This document shows, one piece after another, positions 49,543-58,904 of a stretch of 64,000 nucleotides of DNA. The stretch lies in NCBI RefSeq assembly GCF_001426085.1, contig NZ_LMRR01000042.1:88129-152128 (forward strand). Reading direction: 5' to 3'. Position 1 is the stretch's first letter; the number at the start of each line of letters is the position of its first letter. Both the position numbers and the translations under genes were made by a program. The stretch comes from Rhodococcus sp. Leaf278 (GTDB taxonomy: Bacteria > Actinomycetota > Actinomycetes > Mycobacteriales > Mycobacteriaceae). The notes under the pieces were generated by a model. That model saw only the letters and a list, made by a program, of their open reading frames with translations. It searched no databases and had not been told where the DNA came from.

Positions 49543-51093
49543 CTAGTGAGCGAAGTGCCGCGAACCCGTCAGGTACAGCGTCACGCCTGCGTCCTGTGCG
49601 GCAGCGATCACTTCGTTGTCGCGAACCGAACCACCGGGCTGCACAACGGCTTTGACACCTGCGCTCATCAGGACCTGCAAGCCGTCGGGGAACGGGAAGA
49701 AAGCATCCGAGGACGCAACCGAACCGGCGGCGCGGTCCCCCGCCCGCTGCACCGCGAGATGGGCTGCGTCGACGCGGTTGACCTGGCCCATTCCGACGCC
49801 GACCGACGCACCGTCGTGGGCGAGCAGAATCGCGTTGGACTTGACGGCTCTACCTGCGCGCCAGGCGAATTCGAGATCCTTCAACGTCTGCTCGTCGGCA
49901 GCCTCACCGGCCGCGAGGGTCCAGTTGGCCGGATTGTCGCCGTCTGCATCGAGAACGTCGCGCTGCTGCAGCAGTGTGCCACCCGAAATCGGCTTGAGCT
50001 CGACGCCTGCCGTGGGCGGCGCCTCCGCCAACAGCACGCGAATGTTCTTCTTACGCTGCAACACTCCGAGGGCACCGTCGGCGTAGGACGGCGCGATGAT
50101 GACCTCGGTGAAGATCTCGGCCACCTGCTCGGCCATCTCGACGGTGATCTCTCGGTTGGCTGCGATGACGCCGCCGTAGGCGCTCACCGGATCACATGCG
50201 TGCGCCTTGCGATGCGCCTCGGCGATGTCCTTGCCGACGGCGATGCCACACGGGTTGGCGTGCTTGATGATCGCCACGGTGGGTTCGGCATGATCGAAGG
50301 CCGCCCGCCAGGCCGCATCGGAATCGGTGAAGTTGTTGTACGACATTTCTTTACCGTGCAGCTGCTCGGCCTGCGCGATGCCCGTGCCCGCAGGATCGAC
50401 GTACAGCGCCGCGGCCTGGTGCGGGTTCTCGCCGTAGCGAAGCACGGCCGCGCGGTCCCAGGTTCCGCCGATCCACGCCGGGAACTGCTCGTCGGAATCC
50501 ACGAGCACATTGCTCATCCACGACGCCACCGCGACGTCGTAGGCGGCAGTGTGCTGAAACGCCTGTGCTGCAAGCGAAGTCCGCTCGGCGAGAGTGAATC
50601 CGCCGCCTGCGACCGCAGTCAGCACGTCCTCGTAGCGGTTGGGGTCGACCACCACGGCAACCGACGGGTGATTCTTGGCCGCGGCACGCACCATCGACGG
50701 CCCGCCGATGTCGATCTGTTCGACGCATTCGTCGGGGGTCGCACCACTGGCGACGGTCTCGGTGAACGGATACAGGTTCACCACGACGAGCTCGAACGCC
50801 TCGATGCCCAGTTCCTCGAGCTGCGAAAGATGCTCGGGCTTACGGGTATCGGCGAGCACGCCGGCATGGACCCGGGGATGCAGCGTCTTGACGCGTCCCT
50901 CGAGGGTCTCGGGGAATCCGGTGAGGTCCTCCACCTTGGTCACCGGGATTCCGGCGTCGGCGATCTTGCTCGCCGTCGATCCGGTGGACACCAGAGCGAC
51001 GCCCGCACCGTGCAAGCCGGTCGCCAGTTCGATCAGTCCGGTCTTGTCGTAGACGCTGACCAGTGCGCGGCGCACTGCTTTACGTTCACTCAT
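49543..51093 (-). CDS. purH: Bifunctional AICAR formyltransferase/IMP cyclohydrolase
   Basis: A 516-residue PurH catalysing the last two steps of IMP synthesis. The N-terminal IMPCH domain reads [15 protein letters not shown].. with [14 protein letters not shown] and VVVNLYPF, and the AICAR transformylase part has [22 protein letters not shown] and the C-terminal [30 protein letters not shown]. The ATG overlaps the purN stop as ATGA. Syntenic with Rv0957. Confidence 0.97.
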   Translation of the reverse strand: MSERKAVRRALVSVYDKTGLIELATGLHGAGVALVSTGSTASKIADAGIPVTKVEDLTGFPETLEGRVKTLHPRVHAGVLADTRKPEHLSQLEELGIEAFELVVVNLYPFTETVASGATPDECVEQIDIGGPSMVRAAAKNHPSVAVVVDPNRYEDVLTAVAGGGFTLAERTSLAAQAFQHTAAYDVAVASWMSNVLVDSDEQFPAWIGGTWDRAAVLRYGENPHQAAALYVDPAGTGIAQAEQLHGKEMSYNNFTDSDAAWRAAFDHAEPTVAIIKHANPCGIAVGKDIAEAHRKAHACDPVSAYGGVIAANREITVEMAEQVAEIFTEVIIAPSYADGALGVLQRKKNIRVLLAEAPPTAGVELKPISGGTLLQQRDVLDADGDNPANWTLAAGEAADEQTLKDLEFAWRAGRAVKSNAILLAHDGASVGVGMGQVNRVDAAHLAVQRAGDRAAGSVASSDAFFPFPDGLQVLMSAGVKAVVQPGGSVRDNEVIAAAQDAGVTLYLTGSRHFAH

Positions 51094-51704
51094 CGGATTA
51101 TCTGAGCCTTTCGTCCATCGGAGGTGACACCTGTGGTGGCGACGGCTGCGATCACATCGATCAGCAACCGCCGCTCGACAGTCTTGATGCGTTCGTGCAA
51201 CGCGGCTTCGTCGTCCCCATCGAGAACGGGAACGGCTTCCTGCGCCAGAATCGGCCCGGTGTCGACGCCGGAATCGACCAGATGAACCGTCGAACCGGTC
51301 AGTTTGACGCCGTGATCGAGTGCATCCCGAACGGCGTGCGCCCCCGGAAACGACGGCAGCAGTGCGGGGTGAGTGTTGACGATGCGTCCGGCGAAGTCCT
51401 CGAGAAATCGCGCACCCAGAATCTTCATGAAACCGGCAGTGACGATCAGATCCGGCTCGAAGCTCAGCACGGTATCGGTGAGGGCGACGTCCCACTCGCC
51501 GCGATCGGCAAAGTCCCGCAGCCCGATCCGAAAGTTCGGAATTCCGGCCTCGTCCGCACGGCGTGCCGCATCGCAATCTCGATCGACTCCGACAGCGACG
51601 ATGCGCGCGGGATAACTCTCGGACGCCGTCGCGTCGATGAGCGACTGCAGCAGCGAGCCGGTCCCCGACGCGAGGACGACGACCCGCGCGGGTGTCTCAC
51701 GCAA
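51090..51704 (-). CDS. purN: Phosphoribosylglycinamide formyltransferase
   Basis: A 204-residue PurN transferring formyl from 10-formyl-THF to GAR in purine synthesis. Motifs: [16 protein letters not shown] (phosphate loop), [12 protein letters not shown], the active-site [21 protein letters not shown] and [13 protein letters not shown]. The start is uncertain: TTG at 51704 is used here and AGGAG lies further upstream. It is translationally coupled to purH. A 79-bp gap separates it from the upstream perM gene, so purNH may have its own promoter. Confidence 0.95.
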   Translation of the reverse strand: MRETPARVVVLASGTGSLLQSLIDATASESYPARIVAVGVDRDCDAARRADEAGIPNFRIGLRDFADRGEWDVALTDTVLSFEPDLIVTAGFMKILGARFLEDFAGRIVNTHPALLPSFPGAHAVRDALDHGVKLTGSTVHLVDSGVDTGPILAQEAVPVLDGDDEAALHERIKTVERRLLIDVIAAVATTGVTSDGRKAQIIR

Positions 51705-51783
51705 GGCAGTCAGCGCACTACTCCTGAGGTATCGAGGGGATCGTTCGAGCCAGCAGAAAGCCTAGTCGCTGACCCCCGCAGCC

Positions 51784-53238
51784 CTACCGGGCAGGTCCAT
51801 CCTCGGTGCTGCTCGACGCGTCGTCCTTGTCCCCCGGCGGGGCGACGATCTCGGCGTCCAACGGTTCGTCGGTATCGGCATCGACTGTCGTCTCGACGGC
51901 TGGTTCCTGGGCCGGCTCGACCGCAGGCTCGTCGACGACCTCCGCCTCGACAACCTCCTCGACGTGCTCGTCTTCCTCCTCCTCGGCGGGTGCAGCTTCG
52001 ATCGCCACCTCGGCGGCCGGTACCACCACCGGGGTCGGTCCAGGTTCAGGTTCGGGTTCAGGATCTGCTCGACGCCATACGACGATGGCCGCGGATATCG
52101 TGCCGGCGACGGCCAGCCACGCAAACGTCAACAGCCCGAAGCTCCAGACGGTCACCTCGACGGTTCCGAAGGTGCCGAGATTTCCACCTGCGGCGTATCC
52201 GAACAGCGCTGCCAGCACTCCGGCGGCAGCTGCTACCACCCACACCGAGGACACAGCGACCTGGATGTCGGCGCTGCGGATGGCGCAGTCTCGGCCGAGC
52301 AACAACCCCGCAGCGACGGGCACGGCGAGCATGACGACCCACATCGTCTGCGCAGGGCCCTCGGGGAGAACGGCCAGAATCGGCAACGGCGGAAGTGGGC
52401 CGCCGGTGGTCGCGAACAGGCTCACCGACGCGTCGCCGAGACCGGCCGTGGACCCTGTCGCCACCGCGAGGGCACCGACCAGGACATTGGGCAAATAGAG
52501 CACCGACAGAACGGTCAAGCCGAGCATTCCGACGACATCGCGGCCACCTTCGACCAGTGCGCCCACAGTCTCCCAGGAGGCCAGCAGGGCGAGCAGGACC
52601 ACGGCCGCGCCACCTGCGACGAGGATCGAGAGTGCGCGTACGAACGGTGCGACGAGGGCACGAACCCAGTCCGGGAGACCGCGGCGGAGCACCAGTGAAT
52701 CCCACCGGGCGAGGATCAACCCGGTTCCGGACGCGGCCGCGTGCACGCCGGCTATCCAGGAGAAGGCCGCGAGAGCATGGGGACTCGACAGGCCGATGAC
52801 GGTGGACGCGTCCCCGGCAACGGCCAACGCGATAGCGGTGACGGCGAGCGGACCGGCCATCGAGGCGGCGAACACCCACCGAACCATGCGGCGATCGGTG
52901 TCCGGATCCACCGCTCGGTGGACGGTACGAGCAACGGACCAGCCGATGATCAGGGTTGGCAGTAGTGGTGCGACGCCGAGGGACGTTCCGCCGATGGTCA
53001 GGGGAACCAGATGCGCGGCAAACCACATGCCGGCGATCGCTCCGAGCGTCCCGGTGAGATCGCTGTTCACCGAGACGAGCGTGACCAGAGCCAGGGTCGT
53101 CGCAATCACCACGACCAGGCCGGAGGTCTTGAACGCGACGGCGGCAAGCGTGCGCGACTGGTCCGGCGTCGGGCCGGTGCCGACCCGGGCAGTCCTCGCA
53201 GCCGCGCGTCGAGTGTCTCGGTTCAGTAGATCGCTCAT
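51784..53238 (-). CDS. perM: PerM-like polytopic membrane protein (DUF6350)
   Basis: A 484-residue protein with about ten transmembrane helices over residues 35-390 and a long acidic Glu/Val/Pro-rich cytoplasmic tail (EEEEDEHVEEVVEAEVV). Its position between purN and the DUF5336 gene matches Rv0955 (PerM) of M. tuberculosis, an integral membrane protein needed for division under low magnesium and reported to stabilise FtsB. The family is DUF6350. Assignment rests on topology and synteny. Confidence 0.82.
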   Translation of the reverse strand: MSDLLNRDTRRAAARTARVGTGPTPDQSRTLAAVAFKTSGLVVVIATTLALVTLVSVNSDLTGTLGAIAGMWFAAHLVPLTIGGTSLGVAPLLPTLIIGWSVARTVHRAVDPDTDRRMVRWVFAASMAGPLAVTAIALAVAGDASTVIGLSSPHALAAFSWIAGVHAAASGTGLILARWDSLVLRRGLPDWVRALVAPFVRALSILVAGGAAVVLLALLASWETVGALVEGGRDVVGMLGLTVLSVLYLPNVLVGALAVATGSTAGLGDASVSLFATTGGPLPPLPILAVLPEGPAQTMWVVMLAVPVAAGLLLGRDCAIRSADIQVAVSSVWVVAAAAGVLAALFGYAAGGNLGTFGTVEVTVWSFGLLTFAWLAVAGTISAAIVVWRRADPEPEPEPGPTPVVVPAAEVAIEAAPAEEEEDEHVEEVVEAEVVDEPAVEPAQEPAVETTVDADTDEPLDAEIVAPPGDKDDASSSTEDGPAR

Positions 53239-53258
53239 CGCAACGAGAGTCGCATCAA

Positions 53259-53291
53259 CTTCGCGGCACGCCGGTCAGGCGCGCCGCGAAG
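53259..53291 (-). terminator. Hairpin between the DUF5336 gene and perM
   Basis: CTTCGCGGC-A-CGCC and GGCG-C-GCCGCGAAG form a 13-bp stem with one internal mismatch and a 5-nt loop. It lies between the stop of the DUF5336 gene and the perM start, and would limit read-through from one to the other. Confidence 0.6.
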
Positions 53292-53309
53292 GTGGATGTG
53301 ATGCCTGAA

Positions 53310-54518
53310 TCAGTCGCGCTTGTTCTCGTCGTCTGCGGCAGGAGTGGCACCGAACGACTGCGTGGGCGCGCCGTAGGGCGTCGACTGGTCCCCCGAAGCG
53401 GGCTCCTCGGACTTCGGCGGCTGGCCGTAACCCGACGACGGCTGACCGTACTGGTACTGATTCGGTGGGTACGCCTGGCCCGCGGCAGGAGTGCTCGGAC
53501 CGGTGTACGGCGGCGGTGCGTAGCCGCCCTGCGGCGACGTGTTCGGTGCCGACTGACCGCCGAACGGCGGCTGCCCGCCGGGGCTGTACGAATGCTGACC
53601 AGACGACTGTCCGCTGGGAGCCTGACCGTAGTTCGACGGGGTTCCCGGAGCCTGACCGTAGGCCGGCGGATTGCTGTAGTTCTGGGGCTGCGACGGCCCG
53701 CCGAACGATGTCGTGGGCGCGTTGTACGGGTTCTGCTGGCCGTAGCCGCCCTGCTGGTTCGGGCTGTTCTGCTGGTTCTGGCTGCCGTAGCCGGCGGGCT
53801 TGGGGGCCGGAGCCTTGACGATGCCCGCGTCGAGCAGCAATGCGACCACAGCGGCCGCGGCCTGAACGAAGCCGAGGACCAGCACCAGGATTGCGCCGAT
53901 ACCGAGCGAGCTGGTGGTGCTGGCGAACTCGTTACCCTCGGCGCTCGGCAGGCTGAACGACTGGAAGACCAGCACCAGGAAGCCGCTGATCGCCAAGGCG
54001 GCAACCACGGCCTGGTTCTTGGCGTCCTTCTGCAGCAGCGACGCGCCTGCGATCAAGCCGGCCGCGAGCAACAGCGCCACCGATACCGCGCTGCCACCGG
54101 ATGCGAAGAAGGTGGTGCTGAACGACGTCTGGATGCTGCTCGGCAGCTCCTGCGCCGAGCTGACTTCGGCAGTGACGAGATCGAGCAAACCGAGCAGGAA
54201 GTTGACGATACCGAGGCCGAGCACCACGAAGGTGAGGATTCTAGGCAGGTTCGTCAGGCCCGATCCGGGCGACTTGCGTTCGGGGGCAGCAGAACCGGGC
54301 CCCGACGTCCCCGGCGCGCCAGGTGCCGAGGTGCCCGGCACGGGAGGCCCGAACGGATTGGATACCGACGGCTGATGGAACGGCTGGCCCTGACCATGAC
54401 CCTGCGCAGGCGACGGAGGCTGATTCGGCGAGGAGGGAGGACCGTAGGACGGTCCGCCTCCGCCGTAGCCACCAGGGTTGGAGCCCCCGTTTTCAGGGCT
54501 GCCGGGCGAGTAGGTCAT
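53310..54518 (-). CDS. DUF5336 membrane protein (34-kDa antigen family)
   Basis: A 402-residue protein with a Gly/Pro/Ser-rich disordered N-terminus, four transmembrane helices in the middle (about 95-250) and a long Gln/Pro/Tyr/Gly-rich C-terminal tail. It matches the actinobacterial 34-kDa antigenic protein family (Rv0954), reported in mycobacteria as associated with the cell-division machinery. It is followed by perM on the same strand, so both could act in envelope growth. Confidence 0.85.
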   Translation of the reverse strand: MTYSPGSPENGGSNPGGYGGGGPSYGPPSSPNQPPSPAQGHGQGQPFHQPSVSNPFGPPVPGTSAPGAPGTSGPGSAAPERKSPGSGLTNLPRILTFVVLGLGIVNFLLGLLDLVTAEVSSAQELPSSIQTSFSTTFFASGGSAVSVALLLAAGLIAGASLLQKDAKNQAVVAALAISGFLVLVFQSFSLPSAEGNEFASTTSSLGIGAILVLVLGFVQAAAAVVALLLDAGIVKAPAPKPAGYGSQNQQNSPNQQGGYGQQNPYNAPTTSFGGPSQPQNYSNPPAYGQAPGTPSNYGQAPSGQSSGQHSYSPGGQPPFGGQSAPNTSPQGGYAPPPYTGPSTPAAGQAYPPNQYQYGQPSSGYGQPPKSEEPASGDQSTPYGAPTQSFGATPAADDENKRD

Positions 54519-54617
54519 CGCGTCTCCTCATCCTGATAGTTACGTACCCAGGGTCAACGAGCCGGGTCCTGTCGATTCACGCTACTGCACGGGCCCGACC
54601 GATCCAGGCACTCCAGG

Positions 54618-55742
54618 TCAACGGGCCGCGACCAGCTCCTGGTCCTTCGACTCGGCCGCCTCGAGCTCACGAACGAGAGGGAGAATCTTCGCACCGAAAT
54701 ACTCGATTTCCTCCTGGAAGTGCAGGAAGCCGCCGAGGATGAGGTCGACGCCGCGGCGACGGTAGGCCACTATCCGCTCGGCCACTTGCTCCGGCGTTCC
54801 GATCAACTGCGTCTTGAACCCGTCGTTGTACTGGACGAGGTCCTCGAACGACGAGTCCGCCCACATCCCCTTTTTGTCGGCCGTCGAATTTCCCGCCTGT
54901 TGCACTGCTCCCTTGAAGCCCTCGACGGCAGGCTTGTTCGCCTTCTCGATGATCTCGCGCAGGGTGTCTCGGGCTTCCTTCTCGGTGTCACGCGCGATGA
55001 TGAAGCCGTTGAGTCCGAACTTGACCTCACGCTGATGATCACGCGCGACGCGCCTGAGGTTGTCGAGCTGCTCGGTAACGCCGTCGAAATCCTTGCCGTT
55101 GCTGAAGTACCAATCCGAGTACCGCCCGGCATTCTCCTGCGCTGCAGACGAATTGCCACCTTGAAACAGTTCGGGATTGGGCCGTTCCGGAGTGTTCAGT
55201 GGCTTCGGCTTGAGGGTGAAGTCGTGGATCCGGTAGAAGTCACCCCGGAAGTCGACGTCGTCCTCGGTCCAGATCTTGCGCAGTACCTGCAGGAATTCGG
55301 CACTGCGACGGTATCTTTCGTCGTGCTCGAGCCACGGTTCACCCAGATGGGTGAACTCGTCCTTGAACCAACCGCTGACGACGTTCACTGCGAAGCGGCC
55401 GTTGGACAGATGATCAGCGGTCGCGCCGAGCTTGGCCAGCACGGCCGGTTGCCACAGCCCGGGGTGCACGGCGGCAATGACTTTCAACCTCTCGGTGGCC
55501 AGCAGGAGCGCGAGCGAGAAGCTGGTGGATTCGTGCTGGAACTCCGCGCCGTAACTCGCCTCGTACCGCACCTGACTGAGCGCGTACTCGAAGCCGTTGT
55601 TCTCGGCAGTCTGCGCCAGCTTCTTGTTGTACTCGTAATCCCAGCTGGTGCGTTGCTCGATGGTGCTGGTGACCAGACCACCCGAGACGTTGGGTACCCA
55701 ATACGCGAATTTGATTGCGTCGGCTATCTTTTCGGTGCTCAT
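54618..55742 (-). CDS. sfnG: Dimethylsulfone monooxygenase-like flavin enzyme (SfnG family)
   Basis: A 374-residue luciferase-like FMNH2-dependent monooxygenase. The opening IKFAYWVPNVSGGLVTSTIEQRTSWDYEYNKKLAQ and the block FAVNVVSGWFKDEFTHLGEPWLEHDERYRRSAEFLQVLRKIW match the SfnG dimethylsulfone monooxygenases rather than alkanesulfonate SsuD. It would oxidise dimethylsulfone or a similar sulfone to release usable sulfur. It lies downstream of a DszC-like flavin oxidase on the same strand, 106 bp apart, and is probably expressed under sulfate limitation. Confidence 0.9.
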   Translation of the reverse strand: MSTEKIADAIKFAYWVPNVSGGLVTSTIEQRTSWDYEYNKKLAQTAENNGFEYALSQVRYEASYGAEFQHESTSFSLALLLATERLKVIAAVHPGLWQPAVLAKLGATADHLSNGRFAVNVVSGWFKDEFTHLGEPWLEHDERYRRSAEFLQVLRKIWTEDDVDFRGDFYRIHDFTLKPKPLNTPERPNPELFQGGNSSAAQENAGRYSDWYFSNGKDFDGVTEQLDNLRRVARDHQREVKFGLNGFIIARDTEKEARDTLREIIEKANKPAVEGFKGAVQQAGNSTADKKGMWADSSFEDLVQYNDGFKTQLIGTPEQVAERIVAYRRRGVDLILGGFLHFQEEIEYFGAKILPLVRELEAAESKDQELVAAR

Positions 55743-55758
55743 GTGCGTCTTCCTTCAG

Positions 55759-55811
55759 CGGATGAATGTGCCATCCATGCAGTCAGATGGCGTGGATGCC
55801 ACATTCATCCG
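55759..55811. repeat. Palindrome (family B, copy 2)
   Basis: Arms 55759-55780 and 55790-55811 pair over 22 bp with one mismatch and one G-T (core GGATGAATGTG). It lies between the DszC-like gene and sfnG, both on the minus strand, 17 bp before the sfnG ATG. The GAATGTG core is shared with the palindrome at 26777. Confidence 0.9.
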
Positions 55812-55848
55812 GAAATCGGGGGTCGGATCGGGGCCAGAATGGTCGGGA

Positions 55849-57072
55849 TTACGAGTACCAGGTGGGCTCGGGCAGCTCGCCCGTGAGAACCCAGCGTCCG
55901 ACCTCACGTCGCTTGTATGCGACCGGATCGTGCAGCGTGTGGGTTCGCACGTTGCGCCAGAAGCGGTCGAATCCGTACTTGCTGGCCGTCGCACGCGCGC
56001 CGAGCGCCTCGAACACCGTCGAGGTGATCTCGAGCGAGACCTCGGTGGCACGAGCCTTGACGGCGGCCACTCGCACCTCGTGATCACCGCGCTCCTCGGC
56101 GGTGACGTTCCACGCGTTGTCGTGAATCTTTTGCCCCTCCAATGCAACTGCATCGGCGAGGGCTTCGACGGCCCACAACTTCGACGTCAGGTCTCCGTAG
56201 ATGTCGATGATGTACGGCTCGTCGACGGCCTTGTCCACGGTGCTGTGCAGCCATGCGCGAGTCTTGTCCTTGGTGTACGACGCCGCCTCCTCGAGAGCAC
56301 CCCTCGCGATTCCGAGGTAGAAGTTGACGAACACCAGCTGGATGGTCGGAACATTCAGGGTGTTGTAGACGCGTGGCTGAAAGGCTTTGTCCACGAATCC
56401 TGCTGCGCTGGCCCAGTCGACGCGAACCTTGTCGATGGTCACGCTGCCGCTCTCGGTCTGACGCTGGCCGATGTTGTCCCAGTCGTCGTGGAAAGACAGG
56501 CCCTCGATATTCGACGGCACAATGGCGAACACGTGATCGGTACTGCCCGCGAGCGCACCTTCGAGCACGGTCACGTCCGAGACGCGGCTGCCGGTGGAGA
56601 AAGTCTTGGAACCGTCGAACACGATGGTGTCACCCTCGTCGGTGACCGACACGTCGTTGTCGCGGGGATTGACGGCACCGCCGAAGAACCACTTGTTCTT
56701 CGTGGCATCGGCCTCGACGACCTCGATCTGCTCGGGCGTGCCGACCAACCGGGCTGCCCAGAACCAGAGAAGGTGGTAGCCCAGCAGCTGGCCGATGGAA
56801 CCGTCGGCATTGGAGACGGTACGAATCACCTGGTATGCCGTCGGCCAATCCTGACCGCCGCCGCCGTGTTCGACAGGCCCGAGCAGGGTGACGAGCCCGG
56901 CGTCCTTGAGCAATTGGACCTCGGCGGACGGAATCTCACGACCCTTGTCACGGGCGACGGCGTCCACGGCGAGAAGCTGAGCGACCTCACCCGCGCGAGA
57001 GATCCACCCTGCAGCGGTAGTCGGAGCGTCGGGCCAGTTCTTGGCGAGTGCACGATTTTCTGTGGTTGTCAT
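55849..57072 (-). CDS. DszC/SfnB-like acyl-CoA-dehydrogenase-fold monooxygenase
   Basis: A 407-residue flavin-dependent enzyme of the acyl-CoA dehydrogenase fold. Blocks such as PVEHGGGGQDWPTAYQVIRTVSNADGSIGQLLGYH, DDWDNIGQRQTESGSV, FVNFYLGIARGALEEA and the terminal YGFDRFWRNVRTHTLHDPVAYKRREVG closely resemble DszC, the Rhodococcus dibenzothiophene monooxygenase, and the sulfone-metabolism SfnB/SfnC enzymes. It probably oxidises an organosulfur compound with FMNH2 from a separate reductase. The ATG MTTTENRALAKNW is taken as start. It pairs with sfnG downstream. Confidence 0.88.
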   Translation of the reverse strand: MTTTENRALAKNWPDAPTTAAGWISRAGEVAQLLAVDAVARDKGREIPSAEVQLLKDAGLVTLLGPVEHGGGGQDWPTAYQVIRTVSNADGSIGQLLGYHLLWFWAARLVGTPEQIEVVEADATKNKWFFGGAVNPRDNDVSVTDEGDTIVFDGSKTFSTGSRVSDVTVLEGALAGSTDHVFAIVPSNIEGLSFHDDWDNIGQRQTESGSVTIDKVRVDWASAAGFVDKAFQPRVYNTLNVPTIQLVFVNFYLGIARGALEEAASYTKDKTRAWLHSTVDKAVDEPYIIDIYGDLTSKLWAVEALADAVALEGQKIHDNAWNVTAEERGDHEVRVAAVKARATEVSLEITSTVFEALGARATASKYGFDRFWRNVRTHTLHDPVAYKRREVGRWVLTGELPEPTWYS

Positions 57073-57374
57073 GACGCACAGTGAAGTCGCGCTCGGAGCC
57101 GGTGACCACACTTCGGATCAGCGTGATTCTGGGAGTTGGCACCTGTTTCCTCGGCTTTCGCGCCAACCTCGCGCTGCATTCTGCAGTTTTCCGGTCTCAC
57201 GAGTAGGAGTTACCGTCCCGAACCAGACCCGACTTCGAGCCCGTTATGCAAGCCCTAAAAGATCTTCGTGACAGATAGTCGAGAATTGTAACGGTTCCAG
57301 AACACGGACGATTATTGTGATACAAACCACAAACCGGCGGGTCTGAACACCGCCACTCCAGAGGACGTCCCCCA
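57073..57374. other. Divergent promoter region, DszC-like gene and WxL cluster
   Basis: No gene is supported. The right half is AT-rich and carries a CRP/GlxR-like dyad (57318-57333) and AGAGGA 11 nt before the WxL ATG. The left half should hold the promoter of the sulfur genes; no CysR-like or other named site is recognised. Confidence 0.55.
57318..57333 (+). promoter_or_regulatory. Candidate CRP/GlxR site upstream of the WxL cluster
   Basis: TGTGA-N6-CCACA has one change from TGTGA-N6-TCACA. With flanking bases it is the inverted repeat TTGTG-N8-CACAA. It is 41 bp before the WxL ATG, a position where a CRP-family protein could repress or be part of an activating region. Confidence 0.5.
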
Positions 57375-57887
57375 ATGCGCAAGTCACTCGTTGCCACCGT
57401 CGCCGTAGCAGGCGCACTCGCCGCTGCCGTCATCTCGCCCGCCGTCTCGAACGCAGCTGACACCCTAGTCACCTTCACAGTCGCCACTGGCCCAATATCG
57501 ATAACCGCGAACCCTGCGGCCGCACTGATCGTGTCCGGTAGCCAAGCAACAGGTGGTATTACCCCTGTCACCGTCGCCGACCTGCGCCTCGGTGTGAGCA
57601 ACTGGAACGCATCGGCCGTATCGACAGCGTTCACCAAGGCTTTGCCCAATGCGCTTACTATCCCCGCCACATCAGTGCTTTACGCAGGGACGACTGCGGT
57701 CGTCACAGGCACAGCCACGGTCGCAGCCGCAGCATCTCAGGCCATCGACGCCACCAAAGTTGTTCAAGCTGCCACCAGTGTGTCAGGCGCAAACACCGCC
57801 ACGTGGACCGGCAACCTCACGGTAAACTTACCGTCGAACGTCATCGCTGGCGTCTACACCGGCACCGTCACCCACTCGGTGGCTTGA
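57375..57887 (+). CDS. Secreted WxL-like surface protein
   Basis: A 170-residue exported protein: Sec signal peptide (SLVATVAVAGALAAAVISPAVSNAA), then a single beta-rich domain. The motif LRLGVSNWNASAVSTAF and the end NLPSNVIAGVYTGTVTHSVA correspond to the two conserved zones of the WxL domain (W-x-V/A, then xAGxYxGTxTxx), although the second Trp is replaced by His. WxL proteins bind peptidoglycan non-covalently in Firmicutes. AGAGGAC lies before the ATG. It is the first gene of a three-gene operon with a DUF916 protein and a second WxL-like protein. Confidence 0.72.
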   Translation: MRKSLVATVAVAGALAAAVISPAVSNAADTLVTFTVATGPISITANPAAALIVSGSQATGGITPVTVADLRLGVSNWNASAVSTAFTKALPNALTIPATSVLYAGTTAVVTGTATVAAAASQAIDATKVVQAATSVSGANTATWTGNLTVNLPSNVIAGVYTGTVTHSVA

Positions 57888-57895
57888 TCGCTGGC

Positions 57896-58903
57896 ATGCG
57901 ATTTCTTCGGGGATCGACTGTCGGGGTTGTGGCAATAATGACTGTCGCTTTGGCGACAGTCGCTGGAGCCCCGGCAGTCGCACAAGAACCAGCAGACCCA
58001 GGACCGTCCGGCAACATCGGTATCCGTCTGCTCGAAGCGCCGGTCTCGCTACAAGACGATCCTCGAGCACTGGCCTACATAATCGACAACTTGCCGCCTG
58101 GAACCACTATCACCAGGCGGATCGAAGTCAGCAACAGCAGCAGCCTGGAAGAACAGGTAAGCATTTATCCCGCAGCGGCAAATATCGACAACAACGACGG
58201 TTTTCAAATCGGCGACGGAAGGGCTGTCAACGAATTGACAACGTGGATGTCAGTGACGCCAACGGACGTCACCCTGGCACCGAACTCGGTCGCCGAAGCA
58301 GTCGTCACCATCGCAGTTCCCTCGGACGCACCCGAGGGTGAGCAGTACGCTGTGGTGTGGGCGGAAACTGCTGGGCCCTCGAATGGAACAGGTATCCAGA
58401 ACGTGAGCCGCGCCGGCATTCGCACTTATCTCTCGGTCGGAGCCGGGAACGGACCGGCCGCCGATCTGGAAATCGGCGATGTCGTGGCGTCACGCAACGA
58501 ATCGGGTACCCCACAGGTCGTCGCAAACATCACCAACACCGGCGGCCGCGCCCTCGACCCGAGCGGAACCGTGGAGCTTTCGGGCGGTCCCGGCGGGATT
58601 TCGACTGCGCCGGTGAAGGGTTCGAGCGGATCTATCGCGCCAGGGCAATCGGGAAGCGTCACGTTCACGCTCGACCCCGCGCTTCCAGCGGGACCGTGGC
58701 AGGCGGCCGTGACCATCACGAGCGGGTTGGTGAGCAAGACATCGGCCGTCGAGTTGACGTTCCCTGATCAGGGCTCGGTCACGGCGGCGGGAACATCGTC
58801 GGATTCCGGTGTTCCTGTGTGGATCTGGGGACTCGCCGCGCTGGTCGCCGTCGCGATCGCAGTTGCGGTCGTCGTGGTGATGCGGCGACGAAAGATCAGT
58901 TGA
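57896..58903 (+). CDS. DUF916-type WxL-partner protein, membrane-anchored
   Basis: A 335-residue exported protein: signal peptide ending near AVAQ, an N-terminal beta-sandwich domain of the DUF916 type (GNIGIRLLEAPVSLQDDPRALAYIIDNLPPGTTITRRIEVSN, WMSVTPTDVTLAPNSVAEAVVTIAVPSDAPEGEQYAVV), a second DUF3324-like domain (IGDVVASRNESGTPQVVANITNTGGRALDPSG) and a C-terminal transmembrane helix with a basic tail (VWIWGLAALVAVAIAVAVVVVMRRRK). In Firmicutes DUF916/DUF3324 proteins anchor WxL proteins at the cell wall. The gap to the upstream gene is 8 bp. Confidence 0.82.
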   Translation: MRFLRGSTVGVVAIMTVALATVAGAPAVAQEPADPGPSGNIGIRLLEAPVSLQDDPRALAYIIDNLPPGTTITRRIEVSNSSSLEEQVSIYPAAANIDNNDGFQIGDGRAVNELTTWMSVTPTDVTLAPNSVAEAVVTIAVPSDAPEGEQYAVVWAETAGPSNGTGIQNVSRAGIRTYLSVGAGNGPAADLEIGDVVASRNESGTPQVVANITNTGGRALDPSGTVELSGGPGGISTAPVKGSSGSIAPGQSGSVTFTLDPALPAGPWQAAVTITSGLVSKTSAVELTFPDQGSVTAAGTSSDSGVPVWIWGLAALVAVAIAVAVVVVMRRRKIS

Positions 58904-58904
58904 G

